From Streptomyces sp. HUAS MG91 (GTDB taxonomy: Bacteria > Actinomycetota > Actinomycetes > Streptomycetales > Streptomycetaceae): a stretch of 64,000 bases of DNA. Positions 22,717 to 32,050 of this stretch are shown in pieces. The stretch spans positions 682,001-746,000 of the forward strand of contig NZ_CP159534.1 in the NCBI RefSeq assembly GCF_040529335.1, read 5' to 3'. Made by a program: the position numbers and the translations under genes. Under the pieces are notes generated by a model that saw only the letters and a program-made list of their open reading frames with translations, was not told where the DNA came from and ran no database searches. Positions within the stretch are counted from its first letter, which is position 1; every line of letters starts with the position of its first letter.

Positions 22717-25158
22717 TCAGTCCTCGTCCGGTCGGCGCCGGTCCGTGGACCGTCGTGCGGTGAGCCTGCGGCCCAGCTTCTTCACGCGCCCCAGGCGGAT
22801 CTCGGCGATCTCCTCGTAGCGGGCGGCGCGCTTGGCGTCGTACGGGCGCAGTACGGCGGCCAGCCGGTCCAGGTCGGCGGAGCGCCAGTGGTCGGCGACG
22901 TGCTGGCGCAGTGCGACGACGAGATCCCGGTGGGCCTGCGGCAGGAGGCCTCGCGGGTCGGTGACCGCGACGACGCCCGCGACGTGGCTGAGCAGCCGCG
23001 CGTCGATGTCGCGTACGGTCGACGCCTCCAGGTACACGGCGCGCAGATAGACGTCCGCGAGACGGAACCTGAACTCGGGTATGCCGCCGCGGAGTCGGGC
23101 CGGGTCGGCGGGGATCCGCAGCAGCGCGGACGGCAGCCGGTACTCCCCGAGGGCGCGGGGCGCCGCCCAGGCCTGGACCTGCGGGACGTCGAAGACCGCG
23201 GCGAGACCGGCGGCCTCCTTCGCCGTGCGCAGGGCGTCGTCGAGGGAAGCGGTGCGGGAGACGCACTCCTGGGTGACCACGGTCAGCCAGGCGAAGCGGT
23301 TCGGCTCGGCCAGCGTGTGGCACAGCGTCAGGCAGGCGTCCAGCGACTCCTCGTCCTTGATCTCCTGCTTCACGGCACGGTCGAACCACTCGGCGACCGC
23401 CTCGCCCACCGGTTCGCCGGGCCGGAGCCGCACGGCGATCTCGGTCGCCTCCTGGTGCGTCCAGGTCCGCGACGGCTGCCGCCACAGCGCCCGCAGCAGG
23501 TCGGCGTCGGGTGTGTCCTGGCGGCGCACGTCCAGGATCCGGAAGAGCAAATCGATCGTGCGGGCGGGATACCGCTCGGCCTGCGCCAGCCAGTAATGCT
23601 CCAACAAGCCGGGCCGCTCCCCGAGGTCGCTCTCGTTGAGCAGCTCGGCGGGGAACTGGCCGAAGAGCTGCTCCTGCGCGCCGCGTTCGTCGACGACCTC
23701 CTGCACCGCCACGGCGAGTTTCGTCCTGAACTCCGGCAGTGTGTGCACGAGTTGGCCGACCTCGGCCCGCAGGCCCGGGCCCGCGTCCGAGGCGCCCAGG
23801 AGGACGCGGGCCAGGTCCAGGCTCTGCCGGGCGAGCAGGTCGGGCGGGGGTGTGAGCCGGGCGCCGACCGCCCAGAGCAGCAGGCGCACCCGCTGGCGGC
23901 TGGTGGTGGCCTCGCCGAGCATGCGCTGCCACAGGGCGGTGGCCCGGTCCCGCTCGTCCGGGTGGGTGAGGGGCACGGGACCGGGGGCGTTCTCGGCCCC
24001 GGTGACGTAGGCGCGGATCCGCGACTGGTGGAGCTTGCCCTCCAGTTCCTGGTGCAGGGCCGTGTCGCCGCCCGCCGCGGCGGCCGCGCTGAGCACCCCG
24101 ACCTGGTGGTCGTCCAGGTCGCGGTGCTTGTGGTGGATGTCCGCGGCCACGGCGGCCCGGCGCGGCCCGAGGTGGTCGGCGCCGGGAAGCCAGTCGAGGA
24201 CCGCGCGGACGTCGGGGTCGGTCAGTTCGATGCCGCCTGCCGCGGCGGCCGCCGCGACCGGGGCGTGCCAGTCGCCGACCGTCCGTTCCTGTCCCGCGGT
24301 GTACTCGGCGGTCCAGGACCACACGGAGCGGATCGATCCGACGCCGATCCGGGTCAGCAGGCGTACGAGGTGGTGGGTGGGCACCACCTCGGGGAAGCGG
24401 CCCGCGGCGAAGTCGAAGACGGTGTACGACTCCTCGTCGTCCGGCCCCAGATCGAGGCGGGCGCCGGGCACCGTGCCGATCAGGTGGAGTCTGCTGCGGG
24501 CCGGGCGGAAGAGGTAGGTGGCGAAGGACAGGGTGCGGGCCAGCGGCCGCGGCAGGAGGTAGGAGACGGCCGCGAACCAGTGGGCGATCCGGTCCGTGGT
24601 GTCGTCGACCACCACGACCGAGCCGTCCTCGGCGAGCGCGGCGAACACCGCGGCGAGGAGCGCCGGGAGCTGATCGGCGTACGGGTGCGCGCGCAGGAAG
24701 GCCCGGACCGCGCGGGGCGACAGCGGGCCGCGCGGCAGGGGTGCGGGCTGTTCGGGGAGCTCGGTGGAGTCGACGGTCCGGGCGGCCCACAGCGGGGAGT
24801 CCCAGAGCTCGATGGCGAGCAGCCCGCCGCTGTCGGCGGTGAACTCGCCCTCGGTGTGCAGGGCGTGGGCGAAGTAGTTGCCGAAGCGGCGTGCCGAGTC
24901 CCGTCCCGCGTAGCGCACGCACAGGGTGGTGGCGCCCGTCGTGCCCGCGGTGTGGCACAGGTTGACCGGGCAGCGGGCCAGCGACTCGGGGGTGTCGGAC
25001 TCGGCCAGGGCGCGCGGGGGTTCGTATCCGGCGAGGCCCTCGACGCGGTGCCGGGTCCCGGCCGTGACCTGCTCGCTCACCGCGTTGAACTGGAACCCGG
25101 ACGAGCCGCTCAGTCCGTGCTCGCAGGACGTGTAGTAGAGCTGCTGGAATCCGGTCAT
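22717..25158 (-). CDS. GTPase-associated protein 1 (GAP1)-like large protein
   Basis: 813 residues with no catalytic motif that I recognise. The N-terminal third is a mixed alpha/beta region (FQQLYYTSCEHGL at the start, LARTLSFATYLFRPARSRLH near residue 235). The rest is long and helical, and the C-terminus is basic (RRLTARRSTDRRR). Position between two TRAFAC-type GTPase genes, the start FQQLYYTSC, and the size match the GAP1 family, named for its constant linkage to such GTPases in predicted conflict systems. The start overlaps the GTPase stop by ATGA, so the proteins are probably made in fixed ratio and act as a complex. What it does to the GTPases is not known. Confidence 0.72.
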   Translation of the reverse strand: MTGFQQLYYTSCEHGLSGSSGFQFNAVSEQVTAGTRHRVEGLAGYEPPRALAESDTPESLARCPVNLCHTAGTTGATTLCVRYAGRDSARRFGNYFAHALHTEGEFTADSGGLLAIELWDSPLWAARTVDSTELPEQPAPLPRGPLSPRAVRAFLRAHPYADQLPALLAAVFAALAEDGSVVVVDDTTDRIAHWFAAVSYLLPRPLARTLSFATYLFRPARSRLHLIGTVPGARLDLGPDDEESYTVFDFAAGRFPEVVPTHHLVRLLTRIGVGSIRSVWSWTAEYTAGQERTVGDWHAPVAAAAAAGGIELTDPDVRAVLDWLPGADHLGPRRAAVAADIHHKHRDLDDHQVGVLSAAAAAGGDTALHQELEGKLHQSRIRAYVTGAENAPGPVPLTHPDERDRATALWQRMLGEATTSRQRVRLLLWAVGARLTPPPDLLARQSLDLARVLLGASDAGPGLRAEVGQLVHTLPEFRTKLAVAVQEVVDERGAQEQLFGQFPAELLNESDLGERPGLLEHYWLAQAERYPARTIDLLFRILDVRRQDTPDADLLRALWRQPSRTWTHQEATEIAVRLRPGEPVGEAVAEWFDRAVKQEIKDEESLDACLTLCHTLAEPNRFAWLTVVTQECVSRTASLDDALRTAKEAAGLAAVFDVPQVQAWAAPRALGEYRLPSALLRIPADPARLRGGIPEFRFRLADVYLRAVYLEASTVRDIDARLLSHVAGVVAVTDPRGLLPQAHRDLVVALRQHVADHWRSADLDRLAAVLRPYDAKRAARYEEIAEIRLGRVKKLGRRLTARRSTDRRRPDED

Positions 25159-26342
25159 CCGCGGCCCGTCCTCGGCACCGAGCCGAATTCGCTGAGCAGC
25201 CACAGCAGCGGGTCCGCGACCCGGTAGGGCTGGATGCCGAGGTCGGCGACGCGCGACTCGGCGGTGGCACTGCGGCCCAGTGCGGAGACGCCGAAGTAGC
25301 GGTAGCGGGAGAAGGTGTTCTCCAGGGACTGGTCGATGGAGACGCCGTCCCACTCCTTGAGGAGCTGGCGCACCTCCTCGTGGACGCTGAGGCTGTCGGA
25401 GACGTCGAACCGGCCGCGCGCCGCATCGTGGGAGCGCAGCGGGCTGCCGCTCTCCATGAGGTGCCAGAACGCGTCCATCTTGGAGAAGACCACCGCGATC
25501 GGGGTGTCGACCCTGGCGGCCTTTCCGCCGCGGGCGGCGAGGAGCATGCTGCTCACCCGGCTCAGGACGTTGATCGGCGGGTCGATGCCGTCCAGCGCGG
25601 GCAGGGCCGTGCCGGGCGCGGCGTTGTTCCGGGCGCCCGGCATCTGCAGCGGGTCGAGCAGCAGGATGATGCCGTCCGCGTTGGTCAGGTAGCGGGTGTT
25701 GAGCTCCACGCTCTCGCGGCTGTTGAAGTCCTCGCCCGCGGTGTCGAAGAACGACAGGACGGTGTGCTGGGGCTGTTCCTTGAACAGCTTCTTGCGGCGC
25801 AGCCCGAACCGGAACACCAGCGGCTCCACCCGGTTGGCGTTGGTCGTCGCGGTCTGGGTCGGCGGGAACATCTGCCGGTCGCGGTAGAGCCGGTCCTCGT
25901 ACTCGGTGCTGAAGCGGCGCATGGTCGTGTCGTCCAGGCCCATCAGCGAGGCGCCGAACCGCTCGCCCACCTGGTTGCGCACCTCGTGCAGCAGGACGGT
26001 CATGTAGATCGTCTTGCCCGAGGAGCGGGCGCCGACCATGGCGATCAGCCGGTTCTCCACCATGCCGAACTGCACGGGCAGTTCGACGTGGCAGACCGGG
26101 CAGATCCGGTACGTCGTCTCGCTCTCGCAGTCCGGGTGCACGGCGGTCGACCGGCGGCCGTCGGCGGCGAAGTCCGGGCCGACCTCGTGGCTGGGGCGCC
26201 GCCCGAACCGTTCGTCGAGGACCGGGTCGCGGCGCCGCTCGCAGCGTTTGCCGACAGGGCTGAGCCGGCTGTTGCAGCGGAACCGGATCTCGCGCGGTGC
26301 GAAGGTCTCGTAGCAGTAGGGGCAGGTGAGTCGTCTGGCCAT
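25155..26342 (-). CDS. Soluble TRAFAC-type GTPase with N-terminal zinc ribbon (double-GTPase system, first GTPase)
   Basis: 395 residues and no membrane helix. It opens with a zinc ribbon (CPYC at 7-10) and has further cysteines up to CPVC at 81-84. The GTPase domain carries P-loop GARSSGKT (104-111), FFDTAGED with D200 as G3, and VVFSKMD as the G4 motif. It belongs with the membrane GTPase two genes downstream, with the GAP1-like gene between them: the standard trio. TGA of the Hsp70-like gene is followed directly by this ATG with no spacer, so coupling is tight. Its targets cannot be inferred from sequence. Confidence 0.78.
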   Translation of the reverse strand: MARRLTCPYCYETFAPREIRFRCNSRLSPVGKRCERRRDPVLDERFGRRPSHEVGPDFAADGRRSTAVHPDCESETTYRICPVCHVELPVQFGMVENRLIAMVGARSSGKTIYMTVLLHEVRNQVGERFGASLMGLDDTTMRRFSTEYEDRLYRDRQMFPPTQTATTNANRVEPLVFRFGLRRKKLFKEQPQHTVLSFFDTAGEDFNSRESVELNTRYLTNADGIILLLDPLQMPGARNNAAPGTALPALDGIDPPINVLSRVSSMLLAARGGKAARVDTPIAVVFSKMDAFWHLMESGSPLRSHDAARGRFDVSDSLSVHEEVRQLLKEWDGVSIDQSLENTFSRYRYFGVSALGRSATAESRVADLGIQPYRVADPLLWLLSEFGSVPRTGRG

Positions 26343-27905
26343 TCAGGTCACTCGCAGCCGGTGCAGCGCCGTGGGGCGGATGTCGGTGGGACGGTCGTCG
26401 GGGTCGTGCGGTGCGGCGGGCCCGTCGGCCGGGAAGCAGACGAGCCAGGAGGTCCCCTTGGTGCCGGGGAAGGGGAACTCCACGGTGAGGGGGGTGCCCG
26501 CGGAGAGACGCTGGGCGGGCACCTCGTGCAGGACGGTGCCTTCGGCGGTGCTGGTGGGGCGGTAGCGGCCGAGGCCGTGCACGATGCGCACGGCGGGCAG
26601 GTCGCAGCCCGTCCGCGCGGTGAAGGTGACGGTCGCGACGCGGGCGCCGGTGAGGCGCCGGCGCAGCGCCGGTTCGTAGTCGACGATGGGCGGTTCGGCG
26701 GCGACGTGCAGGGACGCGGCGCCCTCGGTGTCGGCGCGGGCGCCCGGCACGAGCGCCTCGACGGTGAGGGTGACCGCCCCGCGGCCGAGGGGCAGGGTGA
26801 GGCCGCCGTCGTGTTCGTAGACCCTGCGCTGACAGCGGATGTCGCCGTCGCGCGGACCGTCGCCGGGCGCGGTCGGGTCCTCGCGGCGCCAGCGGACGCG
26901 GGCCGTGAGGGCGTTGTCGGGCCAGGCCCACAGGACGAGGAGGTGGTCGTCGCGGCGCGTGGCCTGGAGCTGGGTGACGGGGACGGACTGGACCGCACCG
27001 GTGTGCGTCGCGGTCGGGGCCGAAGGAGCGGGCGCGGGCTCCTCGGGCGCGGGTGGGGCGGATTCGGGCTCGGGCTTTCGCGGTTCCGCCGGTGGTGCCG
27101 GTGGCGGTTCCGTGGGTGGGGCGGTGGGCTCGGCGCGCCGGGGCGGGGGCTCGGTCGCGGTGGCGGCGGCCGGAGGTTCGGGGTCCGTCGGGGCGGTGGT
27201 CCAGGGCTGTGGCTCCGGGTCCTCCGGCGGAGGCGGGAAGTTCTGGCTCGCCTCCGGTGCCGGGCCCGTGGTGACGCGCAGCAGGCCGAAGTCGTCCAGG
27301 AGCAACAGGCCGTGCACCACGGCGAGTTCGGGACTGGTGCAGCGGACCATGAGGCCCTGTGCCGCGGGCAGGTCCTCGACCTCGTCGCGGCGGTCCGCCT
27401 GTGTGTACAGGCCGCCGGAGAGGAGGACCGCGTCCGGGGCGGCCTCCGCGAGTTCCCGGTCCATCGCCGTACGGGCGTGGTCCTCGCCGAGCGGCACCGT
27501 ACGCGTGCTGACGATGCGGGCCGTCAGGTCCGGGGTGATGGCGAGCACCGTCAGCTCCACGGTCTCCACCGTCTGGTCGACGACCAGGACCGTCCGCAGC
27601 ACGCCCTCGTCGATCGCGCCGTAGTGCAGGGCCACCGCGACGGGCTTCGGGACGACGCGGTGGACGCGGAGGCCGGCGTCCTCGGCGGCGCGGCGCAGCC
27701 GGGCCTCGGCGTCACGGTCGGCCGAGGCGGGCAGGCCGAACACCGCCTCCTCGTCCTCGGCCGCGGTGAGCAGCAGGTGCAGCGCGGCGGCGGGATCGGC
27801 GATGCCGTCCGTGCCGTCGAGGTCCGTCGCCGTCACGGACGGCCGGCCCTGCGGGTCGAACCGGCCGAGGTGGGCTATGTGGTGGTCGATGGCGATGCCG
27901 AGCAT
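26343..27905 (-). CDS. Degenerate Hsp70/actin-fold protein with long proline-rich linker
   Basis: 520 residues. The N-terminal 220 or so follow the Hsp70 ATPase plan: MLGIAIDHHIAHLG at phosphate-1, VLVVDQTVETVELTVL at phosphate-2 and VLLSGGLYTQ at the adenosine motif, but the glycine-rich turns that bind ATP are altered (DQTVET instead of DLGGGT). About residues 225-300 are a Pro/Glu/Ala linker. A C-terminal beta-rich domain (about 305-520) replaces the usual Hsp70 peptide-binding domain. It probably binds nucleotide poorly or not at all. It lies five bases downstream of the ClpB-like AAA gene, a pairing that recalls Hsp70 and Clp disaggregases. The role is unknown. Confidence 0.6.
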   Translation of the reverse strand: MLGIAIDHHIAHLGRFDPQGRPSVTATDLDGTDGIADPAAALHLLLTAAEDEEAVFGLPASADRDAEARLRRAAEDAGLRVHRVVPKPVAVALHYGAIDEGVLRTVLVVDQTVETVELTVLAITPDLTARIVSTRTVPLGEDHARTAMDRELAEAAPDAVLLSGGLYTQADRRDEVEDLPAAQGLMVRCTSPELAVVHGLLLLDDFGLLRVTTGPAPEASQNFPPPPEDPEPQPWTTAPTDPEPPAAATATEPPPRRAEPTAPPTEPPPAPPAEPRKPEPESAPPAPEEPAPAPSAPTATHTGAVQSVPVTQLQATRRDDHLLVLWAWPDNALTARVRWRREDPTAPGDGPRDGDIRCQRRVYEHDGGLTLPLGRGAVTLTVEALVPGARADTEGAASLHVAAEPPIVDYEPALRRRLTGARVATVTFTARTGCDLPAVRIVHGLGRYRPTSTAEGTVLHEVPAQRLSAGTPLTVEFPFPGTKGTSWLVCFPADGPAAPHDPDDRPTDIRPTALHRLRVT

Positions 27906-27909
27906 GTCG

Positions 27910-29985
27910 TCAGCCGTTCCCTTCCTCGGTTCCGGCCCCGGTCGTGGCCTCGGTTCTGGCCCAGGGCGTGCCGGTGGCGTCGACGCCGAGCCGGATCCTG
28001 CTGCCCGGTGACGGGCGGCGGGCCAGGAAATGCGCGACCACGGCCGTGCGCAGCCGCTCCAGTTCGTTGCGGATCTGGCGGCCGCCGTACGCCTGGTGCT
28101 CGGGGGTGCTCATCCGCGCGGTGATCCACGGGTGCAGGGATTCCGTGTCCGGTACGAGCTCCACCTGGTGGCGTTCGCGGACCGACTCGGTGAGCTGGCC
28201 GAGCAGCCGGTCGGCGATCTTCACGATGTGTACGCGGCGCAGCATGTCGAAGACGACCACGCCCGGCTTGAGCCGCCCGTAGATCTCCGGCCGGCCGATC
28301 TTCCGGAACTTCTCCTCGACCGCGTGGGTGAAGTGCGCCTCGAGGTCGGCGTACGGAATCTCCTCACCGTCCGCGTCGTCGCCGTCGGACAGCAGGCCCT
28401 GGACCGCCTCCGCGCCGGTGTTGGAGGTGAAGATGATCAGGCACTGGGAGAAGTACGCGGTCTGGCCGCGGCCGTCGGTGAGCCGGCCGTCCTCCAGGAT
28501 CTGCAGGAACTTGTCGAGAACGCGCGGGTGGGCCTTCTCGATCTCGTCGAAGAGCAGGACGCTGAACGGGCGTTCCTGGACCCGGCGGGTCAGTTCGCCG
28601 CCCTGTTCGTGCCCGATGTAGCCGGGCGGGGCGCCCGCGAGCCGCTCGGCGGCGTGTTCCTGCTGGTACTCACTCATGTCGAAACGCGCGTAGGCGCTCT
28701 GGTCGCCGAACATCAGCTCCGCGACCGCCTTGGCGAGCTCGGTCTTGCCGACGCCGGTCGGTCCGACGAAGAAGAACGCGCCGCGCGGCCGGGCGGTGCC
28801 GGAGCCGCCGAAGTCGATGCCGACGAAGGCGGCCTGCAGCGCGGCGGAGACCGCTTCGACGGCCTTGGCCTGGCCGACGACCCGGGTGCCGAGGACGCCC
28901 GCGGCGCGGGCCACGGTGTCGCGGTCGAGCTGGGTCCACGGGTCGACGCTCACATTGAGCCGGTGCAGTTCCAGGAGCTTGTCGGGTTTCTGCAGGGGCG
29001 CGAGGCGCAGCCACGAGGTCCGGGCGAGTGCCTCGATGTCCCAGCCGGACATGCCGTCGGTCGCGCCGACCAGGGCCTCGATGTCGTGCCGGGTCGCCTC
29101 CGGGGCACCGTTGAACTCGCCGCGCAGCCAGGTCAGCCAGAGGCGTCGCTCGCTCGGGTCGGGCGGGCCGATGTGCAGGGTGGCGGTCCGGGGGTCCTCC
29201 AGGTGGAACCAGCCCGGCAGCCGGCCGACGTCACCGACCGCGCACAGGACGGCGTTGCGCGCGTGCGGCGGGCGGCCCACGCGGGCCTCGCGGGGCGTCA
29301 CGGCGTCCGTCATCGCGGCGCGCAGCCTGAGGTAGCCGGCGTTCGACTCCGGCTGGCCGGGCGGGAGGTGGTGGTCGACGTCCTGGAAGACGAAGGCCAC
29401 GGAGGCGTCGGGGGACGCGACGAGCCGGTGTGCGACGGCCACCACGTCGTCGAAGGACCGCGGCGGCCCGGCCTGCCGGGGCGCGAGCAGGCTCTGCCGT
29501 TCCCGCCCGCGTTCGGCACCGCGCCGGCTGCGCGGGTCGGTGGGCGGTGCGTCCTCGGCGGGGGCACCCTCGCGGCGCCCGTCCCGGTCGTCCTGGGTGC
29601 CGCGCCGGGCGGGCGGGCCGGACCGGGCGTCGCTGTCGCCCGTCGACTGCGCCCCGCTTGAGCGGCCCGCCGCCAGCCGCGCGAAGCGTTCCGCGTGGCC
29701 GGGCAGGGGGAAGGTGAGTCCGGCCACCGGGTCCCACCAGCCGACGACGTCGGCGCCGCGGGCCTCCAGGACTCCGGCGAGGAGGTCGCGGAAGGAGGCG
29801 GGCCGGTCCTCGAACCACCAGCGGTCCCTGATCTGGCCGTTGAGGATGACCTGGCGGCCGCGCCGCAGTTCCCACATGAGGGACACCGCCCACAGGGGCA
29901 TCATGCCGTCGGCGGTGACCGGTCCCGTGCCGTCCTTGTCGTCGGCGCCGTCCTCGTCGGGCTTGGTGAAGTCGAGCGTGGTCAC
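27910..29985 (-). CDS. ClpA/ClpB-like AAA+ ATPase with one intact and one degenerate ATPase module
   Basis: 691 residues. Only the second AAA+ module is complete: Walker A GPTGVGKT (408-415), Walker B LLFDEIEKAHP (477-487), pore-loop-like APPGYIGHEQGGELT between them, and sensor-1 region IIFTSNTG. In the first module the stretches VAFVFQDVDHH and NAVLCAVGDVGRLPGWF recall Walker B and sensor 1, but no P-loop is present, and residues 105-175 are an Arg/Gly/Pro/Asp-rich disordered insert. This suggests a single-ring unfoldase adapted to the cassette rather than housekeeping ClpB. GTG at 29985 overlaps the previous stop as GTGA. The family unfolds or remodels proteins using ATP; the substrate is unknown. 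Confidence 0.8.
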   Translation of the reverse strand: MTTLDFTKPDEDGADDKDGTGPVTADGMMPLWAVSLMWELRRGRQVILNGQIRDRWWFEDRPASFRDLLAGVLEARGADVVGWWDPVAGLTFPLPGHAERFARLAAGRSSGAQSTGDSDARSGPPARRGTQDDRDGRREGAPAEDAPPTDPRSRRGAERGRERQSLLAPRQAGPPRSFDDVVAVAHRLVASPDASVAFVFQDVDHHLPPGQPESNAGYLRLRAAMTDAVTPREARVGRPPHARNAVLCAVGDVGRLPGWFHLEDPRTATLHIGPPDPSERRLWLTWLRGEFNGAPEATRHDIEALVGATDGMSGWDIEALARTSWLRLAPLQKPDKLLELHRLNVSVDPWTQLDRDTVARAAGVLGTRVVGQAKAVEAVSAALQAAFVGIDFGGSGTARPRGAFFFVGPTGVGKTELAKAVAELMFGDQSAYARFDMSEYQQEHAAERLAGAPPGYIGHEQGGELTRRVQERPFSVLLFDEIEKAHPRVLDKFLQILEDGRLTDGRGQTAYFSQCLIIFTSNTGAEAVQGLLSDGDDADGEEIPYADLEAHFTHAVEEKFRKIGRPEIYGRLKPGVVVFDMLRRVHIVKIADRLLGQLTESVRERHQVELVPDTESLHPWITARMSTPEHQAYGGRQIRNELERLRTAVVAHFLARRPSPGSRIRLGVDATGTPWARTEATTGAGTEEGNG

Positions 29986-31409
29986 GGGTTCGTCCACCTC
30001 CAGGAGGCCTCGCCGGGCAGCTGCTTGGCGCGGCGGCCCGGCGGTTTGCCGTCCCAGGTGATCTCGCCGGGCACGAAGCCGTCGTCGCCGCCGAGCGATT
30101 CGTGCACGCGCTCCAGGAGCTCCTCGGTGGTGTCGCAGACCGCCCCGTCCGGGGCCGCGTGCAGCGTGACGTCGGGTTCGCCCTCGACGCGGTAGACGAG
30201 GACGGGTGTGCCGTCCTCCTCGCTGGCGATCGTGGTCTCGTACGTCGCTCCGGTGGGCCGGGTGAAGTGCAGCCGGAACGCGCCGTCCTCCTCCGCGCCG
30301 CCCTCGAAGGCGAACCCTTCGCCGGTCATGGCGTCCCGGAGCGCCGCCACCAGGTCGCGGCGCCGCTCGTCGGCCAGCTCCAGCTCGTCCAGCCGGGACT
30401 CGGCGTCGGGGAGGGCGGCCTCCAGGCCCGCGACGGCCGCCATCGCCTCGGCGGGGCGGCGTGCCGTCAGTGCCTCGGTCGCGGCGCGCAGCGCGTCGTC
30501 GATCGTGTCGGCGAGGTCGGGGGCGCCGAGGTCGGCGGCGGTGTTGACGACGCCGTGGGCGGCGGGGCGGACGGCGTCGAGCCGTTCGGCGGCCTCCGTG
30601 AGGGCCAGCTCCAGGGCCGCTTCGGCCTCGGCGCGCGCCCGTTCGGCCGCGCGTTCCGCTTCCGCCGCGCGGTCTCGCTCCGCGGTCCGTTCCCGCTCGG
30701 CGCGTGCCTCCCGCTCGGCGTTCTCCCGCGCCTGCCCGAGGGTCGCCGCGTGCCGGTCCAGGGCGTGTTCGACCGTGCCCAGCAGCGCCTCGAAGCGGAC
30801 CTGCTGGTCCGGGGCCGTCGCCGCGCGGAGCTGCCCGAGGAGGTCGGTGCAGCGCCGGTGTCCCTCGGCATCGAGGGTGGCGCCGTCCGGGGCGGCGGAC
30901 AGTCGGCGCTCCAGGCCGGCGAGGACGTGGGCGCGGTCGTCCGTCCGGCCGCCGTCCGCCGTCGCCCGCAGGCCGACGGCCCTGCCGCGCAGTTCCTCCA
31001 CCGCGCCGCCGAGCTGTTCGCCGCGTGCGAGGCGCACCTTCAGGGTGGCCAACTCCCCCTCCAGGGCTCCGATCCCGTCGCGCGCCCCGGAGCGCTGGGC
31101 CTCGGCGACGAGTTCCCGCACCTCTTCCAGGGCGCGTTCGTCGGCCCGGGTCTGCTCGGCCTGGGCCCGGACCTGGCGGGCGGCGCGCTCGGTCTCCCGG
31201 CGGGCCGCCACCTCGGCCTCCTTGCGGGCGGCCGCGGCGCGGGCGCGTTCCCTGCGGGCGGCGGCGGCCTGGGCGATCCTCTCCCGTTCGGCGGCCCGGC
31301 GGCGCTCCCTCGCCCGGCGCTCCTCGGCCCGGCGCCTGCGCTCGGCCTCCTCCCGCTGGGCGTACAGCGCACCGACCTGGACGGTGCTGTACTTCGGTGA
31401 TCCGCTCAT
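29982..31409 (-). CDS. Long coiled-coil protein of cassette B
   Basis: 475 residues. After MSGSPKYSTVQVGALYAQ the chain is almost pure Arg/Glu/Ala heptad sequence to about residue 140, with a second coiled coil around 225-290. The last 130 residues form a separate mixed domain (FRLHFTRPTGATYETTIASE, then a conserved-looking TWDGKPPGRRAKQLPGEASW). It has no signal peptide or membrane helix. It looks like a scaffold or filament-forming part. The start overlaps the radical-SAM stop and the stop overlaps the AAA start, both by four bases, so it is made together with them. I do not recognise the family. Confidence 0.75.
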   Translation of the reverse strand: MSGSPKYSTVQVGALYAQREEAERRRRAEERRARERRRAAERERIAQAAAARRERARAAAARKEAEVAARRETERAARQVRAQAEQTRADERALEEVRELVAEAQRSGARDGIGALEGELATLKVRLARGEQLGGAVEELRGRAVGLRATADGGRTDDRAHVLAGLERRLSAAPDGATLDAEGHRRCTDLLGQLRAATAPDQQVRFEALLGTVEHALDRHAATLGQARENAEREARAERERTAERDRAAEAERAAERARAEAEAALELALTEAAERLDAVRPAAHGVVNTAADLGAPDLADTIDDALRAATEALTARRPAEAMAAVAGLEAALPDAESRLDELELADERRRDLVAALRDAMTGEGFAFEGGAEEDGAFRLHFTRPTGATYETTIASEEDGTPVLVYRVEGEPDVTLHAAPDGAVCDTTEELLERVHESLGGDDGFVPGEITWDGKPPGRRAKQLPGEASWRWTNP

Positions 31410-32050
31410 GGTTCCCTCCGTGCCTCGGTGCGCAGCACGAACCCCCGCGCCGCGAGCTGTTCCTCGAGCTGTCCCCGGAATCCGGGGGTCGGCGGTACTC
31501 CGGCCCAGGACAGGGAGCCGTCGGTGTCCACCGACAGTTCGACCCCGGCGCTCGTGTCCGGCTCGTCGAGCATCGACCGGTAGCGATCGGTGAGCGGGAC
31601 GAGCCGCTGGTTGTCCGAGCCGCGCCAGCGCAGCGCGCCGTGCCGGGCCGCGACGTACGGCCCGTCGACGAGCAGGTCGAGCCGGTCGAGCAGGGCGATC
31701 CGGTCCGGGCCGCCGCGGCGCAGCGCCTCGTGCCGGAACCCGGAGTACGCCATCGCGCCGAAATCGGGGCGGCGGTCGCGCACGGTGTCGAGCAGTTCGG
31801 CGAGGGCTCCGGCCTGGCTGAACGGCTCACCGCCGGAGAACGTGACTCCTTCGATGCCGTCCAACGCGCAGAGCCAGTCGGCGAGTTCGGGCACGCTTCG
31901 GATCGTTCCGCCGTCGAACGGCAGCGTCTCGGCGGCCACGCAGCCCGGACAGCGCAGCGGGCAGCCCTGCACCCAGACGACGGCGCGGCTGCCGGGGCCG
32001 AGGACGGTGCACCGTTCCAGGGTCCGGGAGACGGAGAGCAGGGTCGTCAT
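31406..32050 (-). CDS. Radical-SAM activase-like protein (NrdG type)
   Basis: 214 residues. VQGCPLRCPGC (C30, C34, C37) is the CX3CX2C iron-sulfur motif of radical S-adenosylmethionine proteins, and GVTFSGGEPF is the SAM-binding GGE motif. Length and the early position of the cluster resemble the small activases of glycyl-radical enzymes (NrdG, PflA). No glycyl-radical enzyme or class III ribonucleotide reductase gene lies in the window, so a different substrate, perhaps a protein or peptide of this cassette, is likely. It overlaps the kinase-like gene (ATGA) and the coiled-coil gene (ATGA). The function within such systems is not established. Confidence 0.78.
   Translation of the reverse strand: MTTLLSVSRTLERCTVLGPGSRAVVWVQGCPLRCPGCVAAETLPFDGGTIRSVPELADWLCALDGIEGVTFSGGEPFSQAGALAELLDTVRDRRPDFGAMAYSGFRHEALRRGGPDRIALLDRLDLLVDGPYVAARHGALRWRGSDNQRLVPLTDRYRSMLDEPDTSAGVELSVDTDGSLSWAGVPPTPGFRGQLEEQLAARGFVLRTEARREP

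Noticed and set aside
29982..31409. Coiled-coil protein as an SMC or phage tail-like protein
   Set aside because: No ATPase heads, no hinge and no tail-fibre repeats; low-complexity heptads alone give false matches.
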